Shown in pieces: positions 10,904 through 23,486 of a stretch of 64,000 nt of DNA (position 1 is the first letter of the stretch; each line of letters starts with the position of its first letter). The notes under the pieces were generated by a model. The model worked only from the letters and a program-made list of their open reading frames with translations. It made no database searches and was not told where the DNA came from. Location: the NCBI GenBank assembly GCA_032622095.1, contig CP136066.1, positions 232,320,961 to 232,384,960 of the forward strand, given 5' to 3'. This DNA is from Siphonodentalium dalli. Lineage: Eukaryota; Mollusca; Scaphopoda; Gadilida; Siphonodentaliidae. Position numbers and translations under genes: made by a program.

Positions 10904-13900
10904 ATGACGTCAGCAATCACGCACGCTATGCGTGTCCTTGGAGTTTTAAAAGCGGCAAAGGTGAGTTTGTTTTTAAGAATAGTTACAATTAAATTGAATT
11001 ATTATAAGAATTTATACGGCAATCGCGCGGAGAATAACTGTTTATTATAGTTGCTGTTGCAACAAATATTTGATCAAATCGGTATCAATTTCAGACATTT
11101 CAGTCAATAAAACGACGTTTTTCCTGTCGGGAATGAACACGAGCCTGAGTCAGCTAGACTTAAAGTCCAGCTGAACTGTAACCTAATTTGAGTATTGATA
11201 TATCATCCCGTGTGTATCTAAGTCCCCTTAACACAAATCCGCAAAAAAATCCCGTCAAAATATCCTGCAATTATTTTTTATATATTGGGAACGAAACAGT
11301 CGCCGAAGATTTGTTTTCATTTTGCACTGCGCGCACATGGCTATGGAGGAGCACGTGACATGACGTCACGGAGGGAACACAAATGCACAGTTCTGCTTTG
11401 CGTCATTGGCAACGTGCGGCTATAATGGCGATGGCAGGTCAGCGCTAACGTTGTAAAGATGATTTTGATCTTGCTGCATTCGAGCCTGATGACAATGATC
11501 CTCCACATATCGGCGAGAGACCGGTGACCGACGATCCGACAATAAATCATCGCATCCATGGACCATGCATTTGCACCGGTTCCCCCTCTTTCGGACCAAA
11601 AGTAGAAAGATATGCTGCTGTACGTTGGTCTAAACGTCAACACATTTCCCAATCCTCAACAATAACTGAATTGAAATTCAAACAGTTAGACAGTTCAGCC
11701 TGTATCATGGCTGTATGTGGTGTATAATTTTCAACTTATGTTGTGTACGTCAAGCAGTTAACTGCGGGTGGGGGGGGGGGGGGGTGGGGAGACACACCCT
11801 TTCACCATTTATGCAGAAACTGCATATCACAAGTAGATCGCTCCATGATTAAATAAACAATTATGTTTTAACTTGATATTCACGATACTGGGTATTAGAT
11901 TTGTTGGTATGTAATTATTTCATCTAGTCAGTCATGAACATAGTGAGCAGAAATCCGCAAAAGCTTGACCTATATATATTCCATTACTATAGTAGGCCCT
12001 ATAATCCTCCAATTAAATGCTCTTTATGTTTAAATTTTTCAACTGGCTTTATATAGACACCCAAGTTCTCATTGAGAATGTCTTGTCACTAATGGTAGGT
12101 ATAAGTGTGAAACATCAAACATTTTATACTATCAAGAATTTCCAAATTGCTGTCTACGTACCGATACTGACCTGAAGTCTAAATGCAGTATCATGCATGG
12201 CCTTTAGATTATCATATAAAACACATTTTTTGACAATCTGTCAACAAAACAAAAACCGCAAAAGGCGTACGTATATATATTATTTTCAGTATGTATTATG
12301 TTTATTCAATTTATTGTTTCAAATGAATCAAGACCAGTAACGCACAATTTCCACACGGACCAACTTTCTAGGGCCTATATATCTACCACACTCGGTGGAA
12401 ATGTGGGCGTTCCTGTGCATATGACGAACGTAGTACTTACGAGGCCTACGGTACTGCGCTTTGATCACAAATCGAACGATATTTTACGCAAGCTACGTTC
12501 GCAAAAACAAAATAGTCCCTCGCGATTGCTGTTCTTATTTTAAAAATAATACCCATACAGTGGACTGAAGGCATGTTAAAAGGTGACATAATTCCATAAT
12601 TGATCTATCTTTTACGATAGTAGGTGTTTCATAGTCAACTTTAGACAAATTATTGTCGAGTATGGATATGCACACGCACGTGTATGACGTCGAGGTAAGG
12701 TCAGATGTATAGGTCACATCACCTGCATAATATTTGTTTGTGTTTATAGTTCAAATACCAGTTTGTTAATGCTCGGTTACTGCTTAATGACTGATGTAGT
12801 CATATAAATTCGTAGCCATGTATATAATTCGAAGTACCGTCAAGAATTTCTCTGAACAATTCGATTGGAATACAAGGAATTTATGTTTTGTTGGTGGAAA
12901 TATTGGCGAAAAATCGTGACAAACTGACATGATCGACACAGCTCGTAACACTATAACACGTGGATGCAGTGCGGTACCTTTTCGTCTGATTTCATTTATA
13001 TGCTTTCACAAATGGATTAATACATTGGTGATTCGTATTGGAATTTAATTATTCGAAACATTCAATCTGGTGAGTAGACTTACTAATGATTTTCATTGAA
13101 TCATTACATTTCAAGTTCAGGTTCTAATCGATGTTTACGTCACGTTAGACTAGAATTAACGTAGAACAGTCACTTATATTACACAGATTGTTGATTGGTA
13201 GCCTTGTAAATCATGCTTAATTTTGCATATTGTCATGCATAGCTGACATTTTGTATTGTCAAGGTGCCGATTTATGTATTCACGCTTGAGTAGAACAAGT
13301 CACGATTCACACATCGCCGAAAGTAAATCCTCATGTATGATCCATGTACTACGACGTAGCCGTAGGTCTACTAGACTACTGTTACCCCCCCCCCCCCCCC
13401 CCCCCCCCACCACAAGGACCGTGAGTGCATGGGTGTTTATTGGTACCGGTATTCACGTAGATAACATTTTGTTTGACAATGTGAATCACACTTTTGTATG
13501 TCCCAACTTGCATTTCACAATATTTGTGAAAGATCCTTCTTCAAAGTGCTTGGAACACAAGCAGCTGTATTGTGACAGCCCATTCCAAACTCTCGTTGTC
13601 AACGGTTGTGGACAAACGCCGTCCACTGTTGTTGAATGGCTGCATTAATTCTTGTGCCACTTGAACATTTATGGCTACAGTTTGCAGCCATGTAGCGACG
13701 AATACGTTTTATTCTTCAAAAAAATAAACAACAATAAAAAAAAGACGATTTCAAAATACGTGATTTTAAAAACGGCGCATAAAATTTCTTCCGTCTGTGT
13801 ACCCTCGGTGACGTCATTTCCGAGTCGCGACGGAAACACCCGATTCAAAAATGACTATTGTAAACAAAGAAGCCGTTTTATTCAAATGTCTGGAAATAGT

Positions 13901-15590
13901 ACTTTTTTGTAAAAATGTGAACAAAATGGAAAGGATACATGTTATAAACCTTATTTAGCATGAGTTAAGACATATTTAGATATGTTTGGAGCTAAATTAA
14001 TTGTATTATTCAGCTGGTCTTTAATGCCAGTTAAGGGGGTGCCAGCTTCCGTGATTAATTGCATTTTATTGGGTATTGCATTTGACCTGAGGCCATGTAA
14101 GAGTGTTGCAATCGTGACATTTACAATACAATTCATTGAAATTGACTTTTCTATTAGAGATTATTAGAATAATATTATTTTTATATCAATATATACGAGT
14201 TAAGGTTAGTTAAACTCAAGGTTGTTCCTGACAACAGGCTTGGTCTCTTTTGTCAGCTCTGCATTAGTTATCTGACTTATCAATTATCAATATTATAATT
14301 TCCCATTATTGGCAATAATGGAAAGCTGTATAACTAAAAAGTGATTTTATATTGTACCATAAATGATAACAATTTAATTGATTATCAAATTCATTTCACC
14401 ATCACACTCACAGCAGCATATGATTCTGATGCAATTCAATTTATTTGTTTTATTAAATCTGGTTAAAATTAAATAATAAATCTCTTGATTTGTGTTGTGG
14501 CTAGATTACTATAACTTATAAGATTAATATGTTTAATGACATTATGCCATTTATGGTATTAAAATTAATTATTCCACCAACCAATGGAAATGTTGAACCA
14601 TGTACTAGTATTCAATTTCAAATAAATTTGACTATTGAATTATGGTAGTTATTAAATTAATTATTCCACCAACCAATGGCAATGTTGAACCATGTACTAG
14701 TATTCAATTTCAAATAAATTTGACTATTGAATTATGGTAGTTATTAAATTTTTCCATGGAATCATTATCTCTCAAGAAACAAACTATATCTCTACTAAAC
14801 ACAAAAACAGTCTAAAGTACTATTATTGAATTAATCCCAGTTCCCACCCATGGTATGAATTTTGTTTATATTTACAGCTATCAATCTCCAGGTTGCAGTT
14901 GACAGTGCACACTCAGTTCAGATTAGATATCTACAAAAGAGTCAAGCAGTCATAATGCAGCAAGCGAAAAGAGAGCAAAGATGGCAGACAATGAAAATAG
15001 TGAGTTTTTTGTTAGCATTTCACAACTCTGAAGTGCAGATGAGTGCTAGGGCCCACTCTCATCTGACAGTTGTTGAGAGTGCATCTTCCAATTAAAGGGG
15101 AAGACATGCTGACAACTATTTAACACTCTTCTCTATTTCTCATAAACCTGTTGCGAGACAATGCATATTCTATTTAAAGAAATAACTGTTTAATGTCATT
15201 TTCAAACTGGGATCTATCATATGAATCTTTGTTTAATTTATAGAATAGAATAGAATAGAGTTTATTTACTAATAAATGCCATCAGTGGGTAAGTTACAAA
15301 GTGTTATAAGTATAACAAACATATAGTGTATTCATTGGTGGAGTATTTATTAGGTTCAATATCTATCCCACAGGATTATATCTGAATCAACATGGATGTA
15401 TTTCCCGATATACTAATTATACATTTATATATGTAGTAAAATGCTTGCGGGCATTGAAGCAGTAACCAACAAGTATCACCCATGATTGGAGGTTTGCACT
15501 TTTCCTGTTTTCGAAAGTAACAAATACCTCACTTTATTTTGTTTTCAGATGCTGTGTCTGTTACGACCAATGGATGACAAAAAACATTAA
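10904..15590 (+). CDS. Small three-exon gene carried in the left arm, 68 codons, unknown function
   Basis: Exons 10904-10960, 14892-14999 and 15549-15590 join in phase 0 throughout. The donors are CAAAG|GTGAGT and AAATA|GTGAGT, and the acceptors are CTCCAG and TTTTCAG. The product starts MTSAITHAMRVLGVLKAAK, has a Gln- and Lys-rich middle (QQAKREQRW) and ends RPMDDKKH. No family is recognised and no signal peptide or membrane segment stands out. The start lies only about 60 bp inside the terminus, so transcription would run inward. The right arm holds the same exons, with the second acceptor altered. It could be a captured host gene fragment or the element's own gene; a chance open frame is possible given the short length. 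Confidence 0.35.
11164..14020. mobile_element. TTAA-flanked insertion in the left arm only, 2.86 kb
   Basis: TTAA at 11160-11163 and 14021-14024 bounds a segment missing from the right arm, whose matching site (25816-25830) reads through with TTAAGTTAAGTTAA. The short inverted ends AGTCCAGCTGAA and TTCAGCTGGTCT fit a piggyBac/Kolobok-type element. The interior includes a G run (about 11765-11785) and a C run (about 13386-13408). No transposase domain is recognised; open frames at 11524-11727, 12298-12543 and 13256-13648 have no recognisable features. Confidence 0.55.
14550..14749. repeat. Two-copy tandem repeat, ~93 bp
   Basis: Two adjacent copies contain TATTCCACCAACCAATGG and ATTGAATTATGGTAG. 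They lie in the left-arm block that is absent from the right arm. Confidence 0.7.
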
Positions 15591-16026
15591 CTGAAGACTA
15601 ATATAACTTGGACTGAACAGGCGATAAAAAGAGACATTTGTGTTACAGCATGCATTTAAATTGTATCAATATATGTTATCTGAATATCTTAATGCCGGAA
15701 ATCAATGCCGGTTTAATATAAATCAATCAACGTCATTAGTGTCTTTCGTCATGAACCTACCTTACTGAATAGGAGTTATTAATACACCCTTGTTATGCCC
15801 GAACCGAAGGAGAAGTCAAGGTTATATTAGTGGAGACCGTCATCTGTCCATCTGTAACATAGATATTTGTTTTGGATTTCGTCCATTTATTTTTACCGGC
15901 ATCAGAATTACAGCACTTGTTTGACTTGATTCTGAATTTTGTCTCTGTATGAACTGTTCAACCTGTACCTTGGGCATGGATAATCGGATTTGGTTATATT
16001 TGACATATATATACACACATATATAT

Positions 16027-19000
16027 AGATAGACTGACTAATCTCTATGACTAGCTATAGTGACTAATGGAACTAGCTAGATATAGGCCCCACCCTTGTT
16101 AGATACATGGACTATTCTAAATTGCTGGCTATATATACAATCCACCATAGCTAGCCATATTGATAGTTATATCCTCCTAGATAAACTGACTAATCTCTAT
16201 GACTAGCTATAGTGACTAATTTAACTAGCTAGATATAGGCTCCACCCTTGTTAGATACATGGACTATTCTAAATTGCTGGCTATATATACTATCCACCAT
16301 AGCTAGCCATGTTGATAGTTATATCCTCCTAGATAAACTGACTAATCTCTATGACTAGCTATAGTGAACTAGCTAGATATAGGCTCCACCCTTGTTAGAT
16401 ACATGGACTATTCTAAATTGCTGGCTATATATACTAGCCACCATAGCTAGCCATATTGACTGTTATAACCTCCTAGATAAACTGACTAATATATATGACT
16501 AGCTATAGTGACTAATGTAACTAGCTAGATATAGGCTCCACCCTTGCTAGATACATGGACTATTCTAAATTGCTGGCTATATATACTAGCCACCATAGCT
16601 AGCCATATTGACAGTTATAACCTCCTAGATAAACTGACTAATCTCTATGACTAGCTATAGTGACTAATGTAACTAGCTAGATATAGGCTCCACACTTGTT
16701 AGATACATGGACTATTCTAAATTGCTGGCTATATATTCTAGCCACCATAGCTAGCCATATTGATAGTTATATCCTCCTAGATAGACTGACTAATCTCTAT
16801 GACTAGCTATATTGACTAATGTAACTAGCTATATATAGGCTCCACCCTTGTTAGATACATGGACTATTCTAAATTGCTGACTATATATTCTAGCCACCAT
16901 AGCTAGCCATATTGGCAGCTATAACCTCCTAGATAAACTGACTAATCTATATGACTAGCTATAGTGACTAATGTAACTAGCTAGATATAGGCTCCACCCT
17001 TGTTAGATACATGGACTATTATAAATTGCTGGCTATATATTCTAGCCACCATAGCTAGCCATATTGGCAGCTATAACCTCCTAGATAAACTGACTAATCT
17101 ATATGACTAGCTATAGTGACTAATGTAACTAGCTAGATATAGGCTCCACCCTTGTTAGATACATGGACTATTATAAATTGCTGGCTATATATACTAGCCA
17201 CCATAGCTAGCCATATTGACAGTTATAACCTCCTAGATAAACTGACTAATCTCTATGACTAGCTATAGTGACTAATGTAACTAGCTAGATATAGGCTCCA
17301 CCCTTGTTAGATACATGGACTATTATAAATTGCTGGCTATATATACTAGCCACCATAGCTAGCCGAATTGACTGTTATAACCTCCTAGATAAACTGACTA
17401 ATATATATGACTAGCTATAGTGACTAATGTAACTAGCTAGATATAGGCTCCACCCTTGTTAGATACATGGACTATTCTAAATTGCTGGCTATATATACTA
17501 GCCACCATAGCTAGCCATATTGATAGTTATATCCCCCTAGATTGACTGACTAATCTCTATCACTAGCTATAGTGACTAATGTAACTAGCTAGATATAGGC
17601 TCCACCCTTGTTAGATACATGGACTATTCTAAATTGCTGGCTATATATACTATCCACCATAGCTAGCCATGTTGATAGTTATATCCTCCTAGATAAACTG
17701 ACTAATCTCTATGACTAGCTATAGTGAACTAGCTAGATATAGGCTCCACCCTTGTTAGATACATGGACTATTCTAAATTGCTGGCTATATATACTAGCCA
17801 CCATAGCTAGCCATATTGACTGTTATAACCTCCTAGATAAACTGACTAATATATATGACTAGCTATAGTGACTAATGTAACTAGCTAGATATAGGCTCCA
17901 CCCTTGCTAGATACATGGACTATTCTAAATTGCTGGCTATATATACTAGCCACCATAGCTAGCCATATTGACAGTTATAACCTCCTAGATAAACTGACTA
18001 ATCTCTATGACTAGCTATAGTGACTAATGTAACTAGCTAGATATAGGCTCCACACTTGTTAGATACATGGACTATTCTAAATTGCTGGCTATATATTCTA
18101 GCCACCATAGCTAGCCATATTGATAGTTATATCCTCCTAGATAGACTGACTAATCTCTATGACTAGCTATATTGACTAATGTAACTAGCTATATATAGGC
18201 TCCACCCTTGTTAGATACATGGACTATTCTAAATTGCTGACTATATATTCTAGCCACCATAGCTAGCCATATTGGCAGCTATAACCTCCTAGATAAACTG
18301 ACTAATCTATATGACTAGCTATAGTGACTAATGTAACTAGCTAGATATAGGCTCCACCCTTGTTAGATACATGGACTATTATAAATTGCTGGCTATATAT
18401 ACTAGCCACCATAGCTAGCCATATTGACAGTTATAACCTCCTAGATAAACTGACTAATCTCTATGACTAGCTATAGTGACTAATGTAACTAGCTAGATAT
18501 AGGCTCCACCCTTGTTAGATACATGGACTATTCTAAATTGCTGGCTATATATTCTAGCCACCATAGCTAGCCATATTGATAGTTATATCCTCCTAGATAG
18601 ACTGACTAATCTCTATGACTAGCTATATTGACTAATATATATATATACTATTTAGCTAGCCATATTGATAGTTATAACCTCCTAGATAGACTGACTGATC
18701 TCTATGACTAGCTATAATGACTAATGTAACTAGCTAGATATAGGCTCCACCCTTGTTAGATACATGGACTATTCTAAATTGCTGGCTATATATTCTAGCC
18801 ACCATAGCTAGCCATATTGATAGTTATATCCCCCTAGATAGACTGACTAATCTCTATCACTAGCTATAGTGACTAATGTAACTAGCTAGATATAGGCTCC
18901 ACCCTTGTTAGATACATGGACTATTCTAAATTGCTGGCTATATATTCTAGCCACCATAGCTAGCCATATTGATAGTTATATCCTCCTAGATAGACTGACT

Positions 19001-20562
19001 AATCTCTATGACTAGCTATATTGACTAATATATATATATACTATTTAGCTAGCCATATTGATAGTTATAACCTCCTAGATAGACTGACTGATCTCTATGA
19101 CTAGCTATAATGACTAATGTAACTAGCTAGATATAGGCTCCACCCTTGTTAGATACATGGACTATTATAAATTGCTGACTATATATTCTAGCCACCATAG
19201 CTAGCCATATTGGCAGCTATAACCTCCTAGATAAACTGACTAATCTATATGACTAGCTATAGTGACTAATGTAACTAGCTAGATATAGGCTCCACCCTTG
19301 TTAGATACATGGACTATTATAAATTGCTGGCTATATATACTAGCCACCATAGCTAGCCATATTGACAGTTATAACCTCCTAGATAAACTGACTAATCTCT
19401 ATGACTAGCTATAGTGACTAATGTAACTAGCTAGATATAGGCTCCACCCTTGTTAGATACATGGACTATTCTAAATTGCTGGCTATATATTCTAGCCACC
19501 ATAGCTAGCCATATTGATAGTTATATCCTCCTAGATAGACTGACTAATCTCTATGACTAGCTATATTGACTAATATATATATATACTATTTAGCTAGCCA
19601 TATTGATAGTTATAACCTCCTAGATAGACTGACTGATCTCTATGACTAGCTATAATGACTAATGTAACTAGCTAGATATAGGCTCCACCCTTGTTAGATA
19701 CATGGACTATTATAAATTGCTGGCTATATATACTAGCCACCATAGCTAGCCATATTGACTGTTATAACCTCCTAGATAAACTGACTAATATATATGAATA
19801 GCTATAGTGACTAATGTAACTAGCTAGATATAGGCTCCACCCTTGTTAGATACATGGACTATTCTAAATTGCTGGCTATATATTCTAGCCACCATAGCTA
19901 GCCATATTGATAGTTATATCCCCCTAGATAGACTGACTAATCTCTATCACTAGCTATAGTGACTAATGTAACTAGCTAGATATAGGCTCCACCCTTGTTA
20001 GATACATGGACTATTCTAAATTGCTGGCTATATATTCTAGCCACCATAGCTAGCCATATTGATAGTTATATCCTCCTAGATAGACTGACTAATCTCTATG
20101 ACTAGCTATATTGACTAATATATATATATACTATTTAGCTAGCCATATTGATAGTTATAACCTCCTAGATAGACTGACTGATCTCTATGACTAGCTATAA
20201 TGACTAATGTAACTAGCTAGATATAGGCTCCACCCTTGTTAGATACATGGACTATTATAAATTGCTGGCTATATATACTAGCCACCATAGCTAGCCGAAT
20301 TGACTGTTATAACCTCCTAGATAAACTGACTAATATATATGACTAGCTATAGTGACTAATGTAACTAGCTAGATATAGGCTCCACCCTTGTTAGATACAT
20401 GGACTATTCTAAATTGCTGGCTATATATACTAGCCACCATAGCTAGCCATATTGATAGTTATATCCCCCTAGATTGACTGACTAATCTCTATCACTAGCT
20501 ATAGTGACTAATGTAACTAGCTAGATATAGGCCCCACCCTTGTTATATACATGGACTATTCC
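16027..20562. repeat. 152-bp satellite, left arm, about 30 copies
   Basis: The unit starts ACTGACTAATCTCTATGACT and includes AGATATAGGCTCCACCCTTG and CACCATAGCTAGCCATATTG. It is rich in the palindrome CTAGCTAG. Variants recur in order: a 5-bp deletion form (AGTGAACTAGC) at about 16365 and again at about 17725, and a TATATATATACTATTTAGC form near 18640, 19030, 19575 and 20120. This shows multi-unit duplications inside the array. The mirrored copy in the right arm (23487-24187) has only about 4.6 units. Confidence 0.9.
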
Positions 20563-20852
20563 AACCGAATATCACGGGATTTCGATGAAAATTAGTGTCT
20601 AGGGATACTTTCGTATGGGGAGTCTCATAAGCCTATTCATTTGCCAGTGCGACGAGACCTTGACCGTGAAATCGGGTCAATTCCAGGTCAAATCGCGAAT
20701 TTTGATGGGATTTCCATGAAATTTGATACATATGGTTACTTTTGTCCACTGCCGAAAATACCCCCACATACCAAGTTTCATCGAAATCGGCTCGGCCGTT
20801 TTCGAGTTAATCGTGAACACACACACAGACAGATCTTTCAAAATATATAATA
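20563..20852 (+). mobile_element. A-type element, 3' portion (left inner arm)
   Basis: It ends with CGTTTTCGAGTTAATCG-like sequence, an (AC)n/GACA tract and TTCAAAATATATAATAGACTAG. It is matched in inverse at 23201-23486, making it the innermost part of the inverted arms. Confidence 0.6.
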
Positions 20853-21168
20853 GACTAGCCGATGAGCCCGACGTTGTCCGGGCTATTCAAAAACCAAATT
20901 TCAAGTGGATAGCTCTACCCGTTTCCGAGATCTGGTCTGCGCGAAGCTGGCGTCGCACGGGCTCGGCGACCCGATAAAATTCGTATCCGGGGCAAGATAC
21001 ATTCACATAGCGGGCGCCGCACGGGGTCGCCAATACGACAACGTTCACCGCCTGGTCAAACTACACACACGTACCAAGTTTCGTCCCGATCGGTCGAGAA
21101 TCGTAGATTTGTATAAATGACAGACAGACAAACAAACATACAGACAGAGGTCTTCAAAATATATATGA
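20853..21168 (+). mobile_element. B-type element between GACTAG junctions
   Basis: The head is GACTAGCCGATGAGCCCGAC. One monomer and the tail (CGATCGGTCGAGAATCGTAG, GACA repeats, ATATATGA) follow. It abuts A elements on both sides in the same orientation and is absent at the matching place in the right arm. Confidence 0.6.
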
Positions 21169-21815
21169 GACTAGAAGGTGACCCGACTTCGTCCGGGCTT
21201 TGACCTTGAATTGTCCATTTTGAAGGCCAAGGTCAGGTGGGGTCACGATTTGACCCGCCCAAAACACTGCCCGGACAAAAGTATCCGTCGAAATCCATCC
21301 GGTTTTACCCGATTTGACCTCGAATTGATCATTTTTAAGGTCAAGGTCGGGTCGGGGTCACGACTCGACCCACCCAAAACACTCAGTGGACAAAAGTAAC
21401 CCCACGTATCAAATTTCGTCGAAATCCCATCAAAATTGGCGATTTGACCTTGAATTGACCCGATTTCAAGGTCACGTCACACGGGCAAATGAATATGCTT
21501 ATGAGACTCCCCATACGAAAGTATCCCCACATACCAAGTTTCATCGAAATCCCGTGATATTCGGGCGTTTGACCTTGAAATGACCCGATTTCAAGGTCAC
21601 GTCGCACGGGCAAATTAATAGGCCTATGCCACTCCCCGGCCGAAGGTATCCCCACATACCAAGTTTCATCGAAATCCCGTGATAGTCGGGCGTTTGACCT
21701 TGAAATGACCCGATGTCAAGGTCACGTCGCACGGACAAATTAATAGGCCCATACCACCCCACGGCCGAAAATACCCCCACATACCAAGTTTCATCGAAAT
21801 CGGGTCGATTTTGTT
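21169..21815 (+). mobile_element. A-type element, forward copy at the palindrome centre
   Basis: The head is GACTAGAAGGTGACCCGACT. It has repeated modules built on TTGACCTTGAATTGACC and CCAAGTTTCATCGAAATC, and the 3' end is missing. Many TCAAGGTCA words occur in both orientations. Confidence 0.6.
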
Positions 21816-21839
21816 GTTTTTTAATGCCAGCTTTATATC

Positions 21840-21935
21840 CGTTTCTACAGCACATTGGTGAGTGAACCTCAGTTTACACTGAGGGGATTGTCAGTTCGAA
21901 TCTAACTGGAGACCGCACTGGTATTCTAAAATAAG
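21840..21935 (+). other. tRNA-like sequence at the centre of the giant element
   Basis: A short hairpin (CCTCAG...CTGAGG) is followed by GTCAGTTCGAATCTAAC, which resembles an anticodon arm and T arm with a B box. No acceptor stem pairs convincingly, so this is not called as a tRNA. It sits in the unpaired loop between A elements of opposite orientation. Confidence 0.2.
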
Positions 21936-21964
21936 AACTTTAGATTGCATGATTATTATGAGAA

Positions 21965-22534
21965 ATTATTATCTATTATATATTTTGGAAGATCTGTCTG
22001 TCTGTGTGTGTTCGCGATGAACTCGAAAACGGCCGACCCGATTTCGATGAAACTTGGTATGTGGGGGTATTTTCGGCCGGGGTGGCATGGGCCTATTAAT
22101 TTGTCCGTGCAACGTGACCTTGATCTTGAAATCGGGTCATTCCAAGGTCAAACGCCCGAATATCACGGGATTTCGATGAAACTTGGTATGTGGGGGTACT
22201 TTCGTATGGGGAGTCTCATAAGCATTTGCCCGTGCGACGTGACCTTGAAATCGGGTCAATTCAAGGTCATATCGCCAATTTTGATGGGATTTCGACGAAA
22301 TTTGATACGTGGGGTTACTTTTGTCCATTGAGTGTTTTGGACGGGTCGAGTCGTGACCCCGACCTTCAAAATGATCAATTCAAGGTCAAATCGGGTAAAA
22401 CCGGATGGATTTCGACGGGCACGTTTGTCCGGGCAGTGTTTTGGACTGGTCAAATCGTGACCCCACTTGACCTTGACCTTCAAAATGGTCAATTCAAGGT
22501 CAAAGCCCGGACGAAGTCGGGTCACCTTCTAGTC
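21965..22534 (-). mobile_element. A-type element, inverted copy 1
   Basis: On the minus strand it runs from GACTAGAAGGTGACCCGAC at 22534 to a tail with GTTTTCGAGTTCATCGCG and CA-rich sequence ending near 21965. It lies head-to-tail with the next copy. Confidence 0.65.
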
Positions 22535-23201
22535 TATTATATATTTTGGAAGATCTGTTTGTGTGTCTGTGTGTTCGCGATGAACTCGAAAACGGCCGAC
22601 CCGATTTCGATGAAACTTGGTATGTGGGGGTATTTTCGGCCGGGGGTGGCATGGGCCTATTAATTTGTCCGTGCAACGTGACCTTGAAATCGGGTCATTC
22701 CAAGGTCAAACGACCGAATATCACGGGATTTCGATGAAACTTGGTATGTGGGGTTACTTTCGTATGGGGAGTCTCATAAGCATATTCCTTTGCCCGCGCG
22801 ACGTGACCTTGAAATCGGGTCAATTCAAGGTCAAATCGCCAATTTTGATGGGTATTTTCGACCGAGAAGTGGCATAGGCCTATTAATTTGCCCGTGCGAC
22901 GTGACCTTGAAATCGGGTCATTTCAAGGTCAAATCGCGAATTTTGATGGGATTTCCACGAAAGTTGATACGTAGGGTTACTTTTGTCCACTGAGTGTTTT
23001 GGACGGGTCGAGTCGTGACCCCGACCTGACCTTCAAAATGATCAATTCGAGGTCAAATCGGGTAAAACCGGATGGATTTCGACGGGTACTTTTGTCCGGG
23101 CAGTGTTTTGGACGGGTCAAATCGTGACCCCACCTGACCTTGGCCTTCAAAATGAACAATTCAAGGTCAAATCCCGGACGAAGTCGGGTCACCTTCTAGT
23201 C
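22535..23201 (-). mobile_element. A-type element, inverted copy 2
   Basis: Same family as the neighbouring copy, about 667 bp, with its head at 23201 and its tail at 22535. It includes one more internal module than copy 1. No coding domains. Confidence 0.65.
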
Positions 23202-23486
23202 TATTATATATTTTGAAAGATCTGTCTGTGTGTGTTCGCGATGAACTCGAAAACGGCCCAGCCGATTTCGATTAAACTTGGTATGTGGCGGTATTTTCGG
23301 CAGTGGACAAAAGTAACCCTATGTATCAAATTTCATGGAAATCCCATAAAAATTCGCGATTTGACCTGGAATTGACCCGATTTCACGGTCAATGTCTCGT
23401 CGCACTGGCAAATGAATAGGCTTATGAGACTCCCCATACGAAAGTATCACTAGACACTAATTTTCATCGAAATCCCGTGATATTCG

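Larger units (their letters stand above)
10842..20852 (+). repeat. Left arm of the giant inverted repeat
   Basis: About 10 kb. Compared with the right arm it carries three extras: a 2.86-kb TTAA-flanked insertion (11164-14020), a ~385-bp block at 14507-14891 with a two-copy tandem repeat, and a much longer satellite. Outside these, the sequence runs parallel to the right arm. Confidence 0.75.

Noticed and set aside
13256-13648. 130-codon frame with a proline run
   Set aside because: The proline run is a C homopolymer, and the rest has no recognisable domain; it lies in the TTAA insertion.
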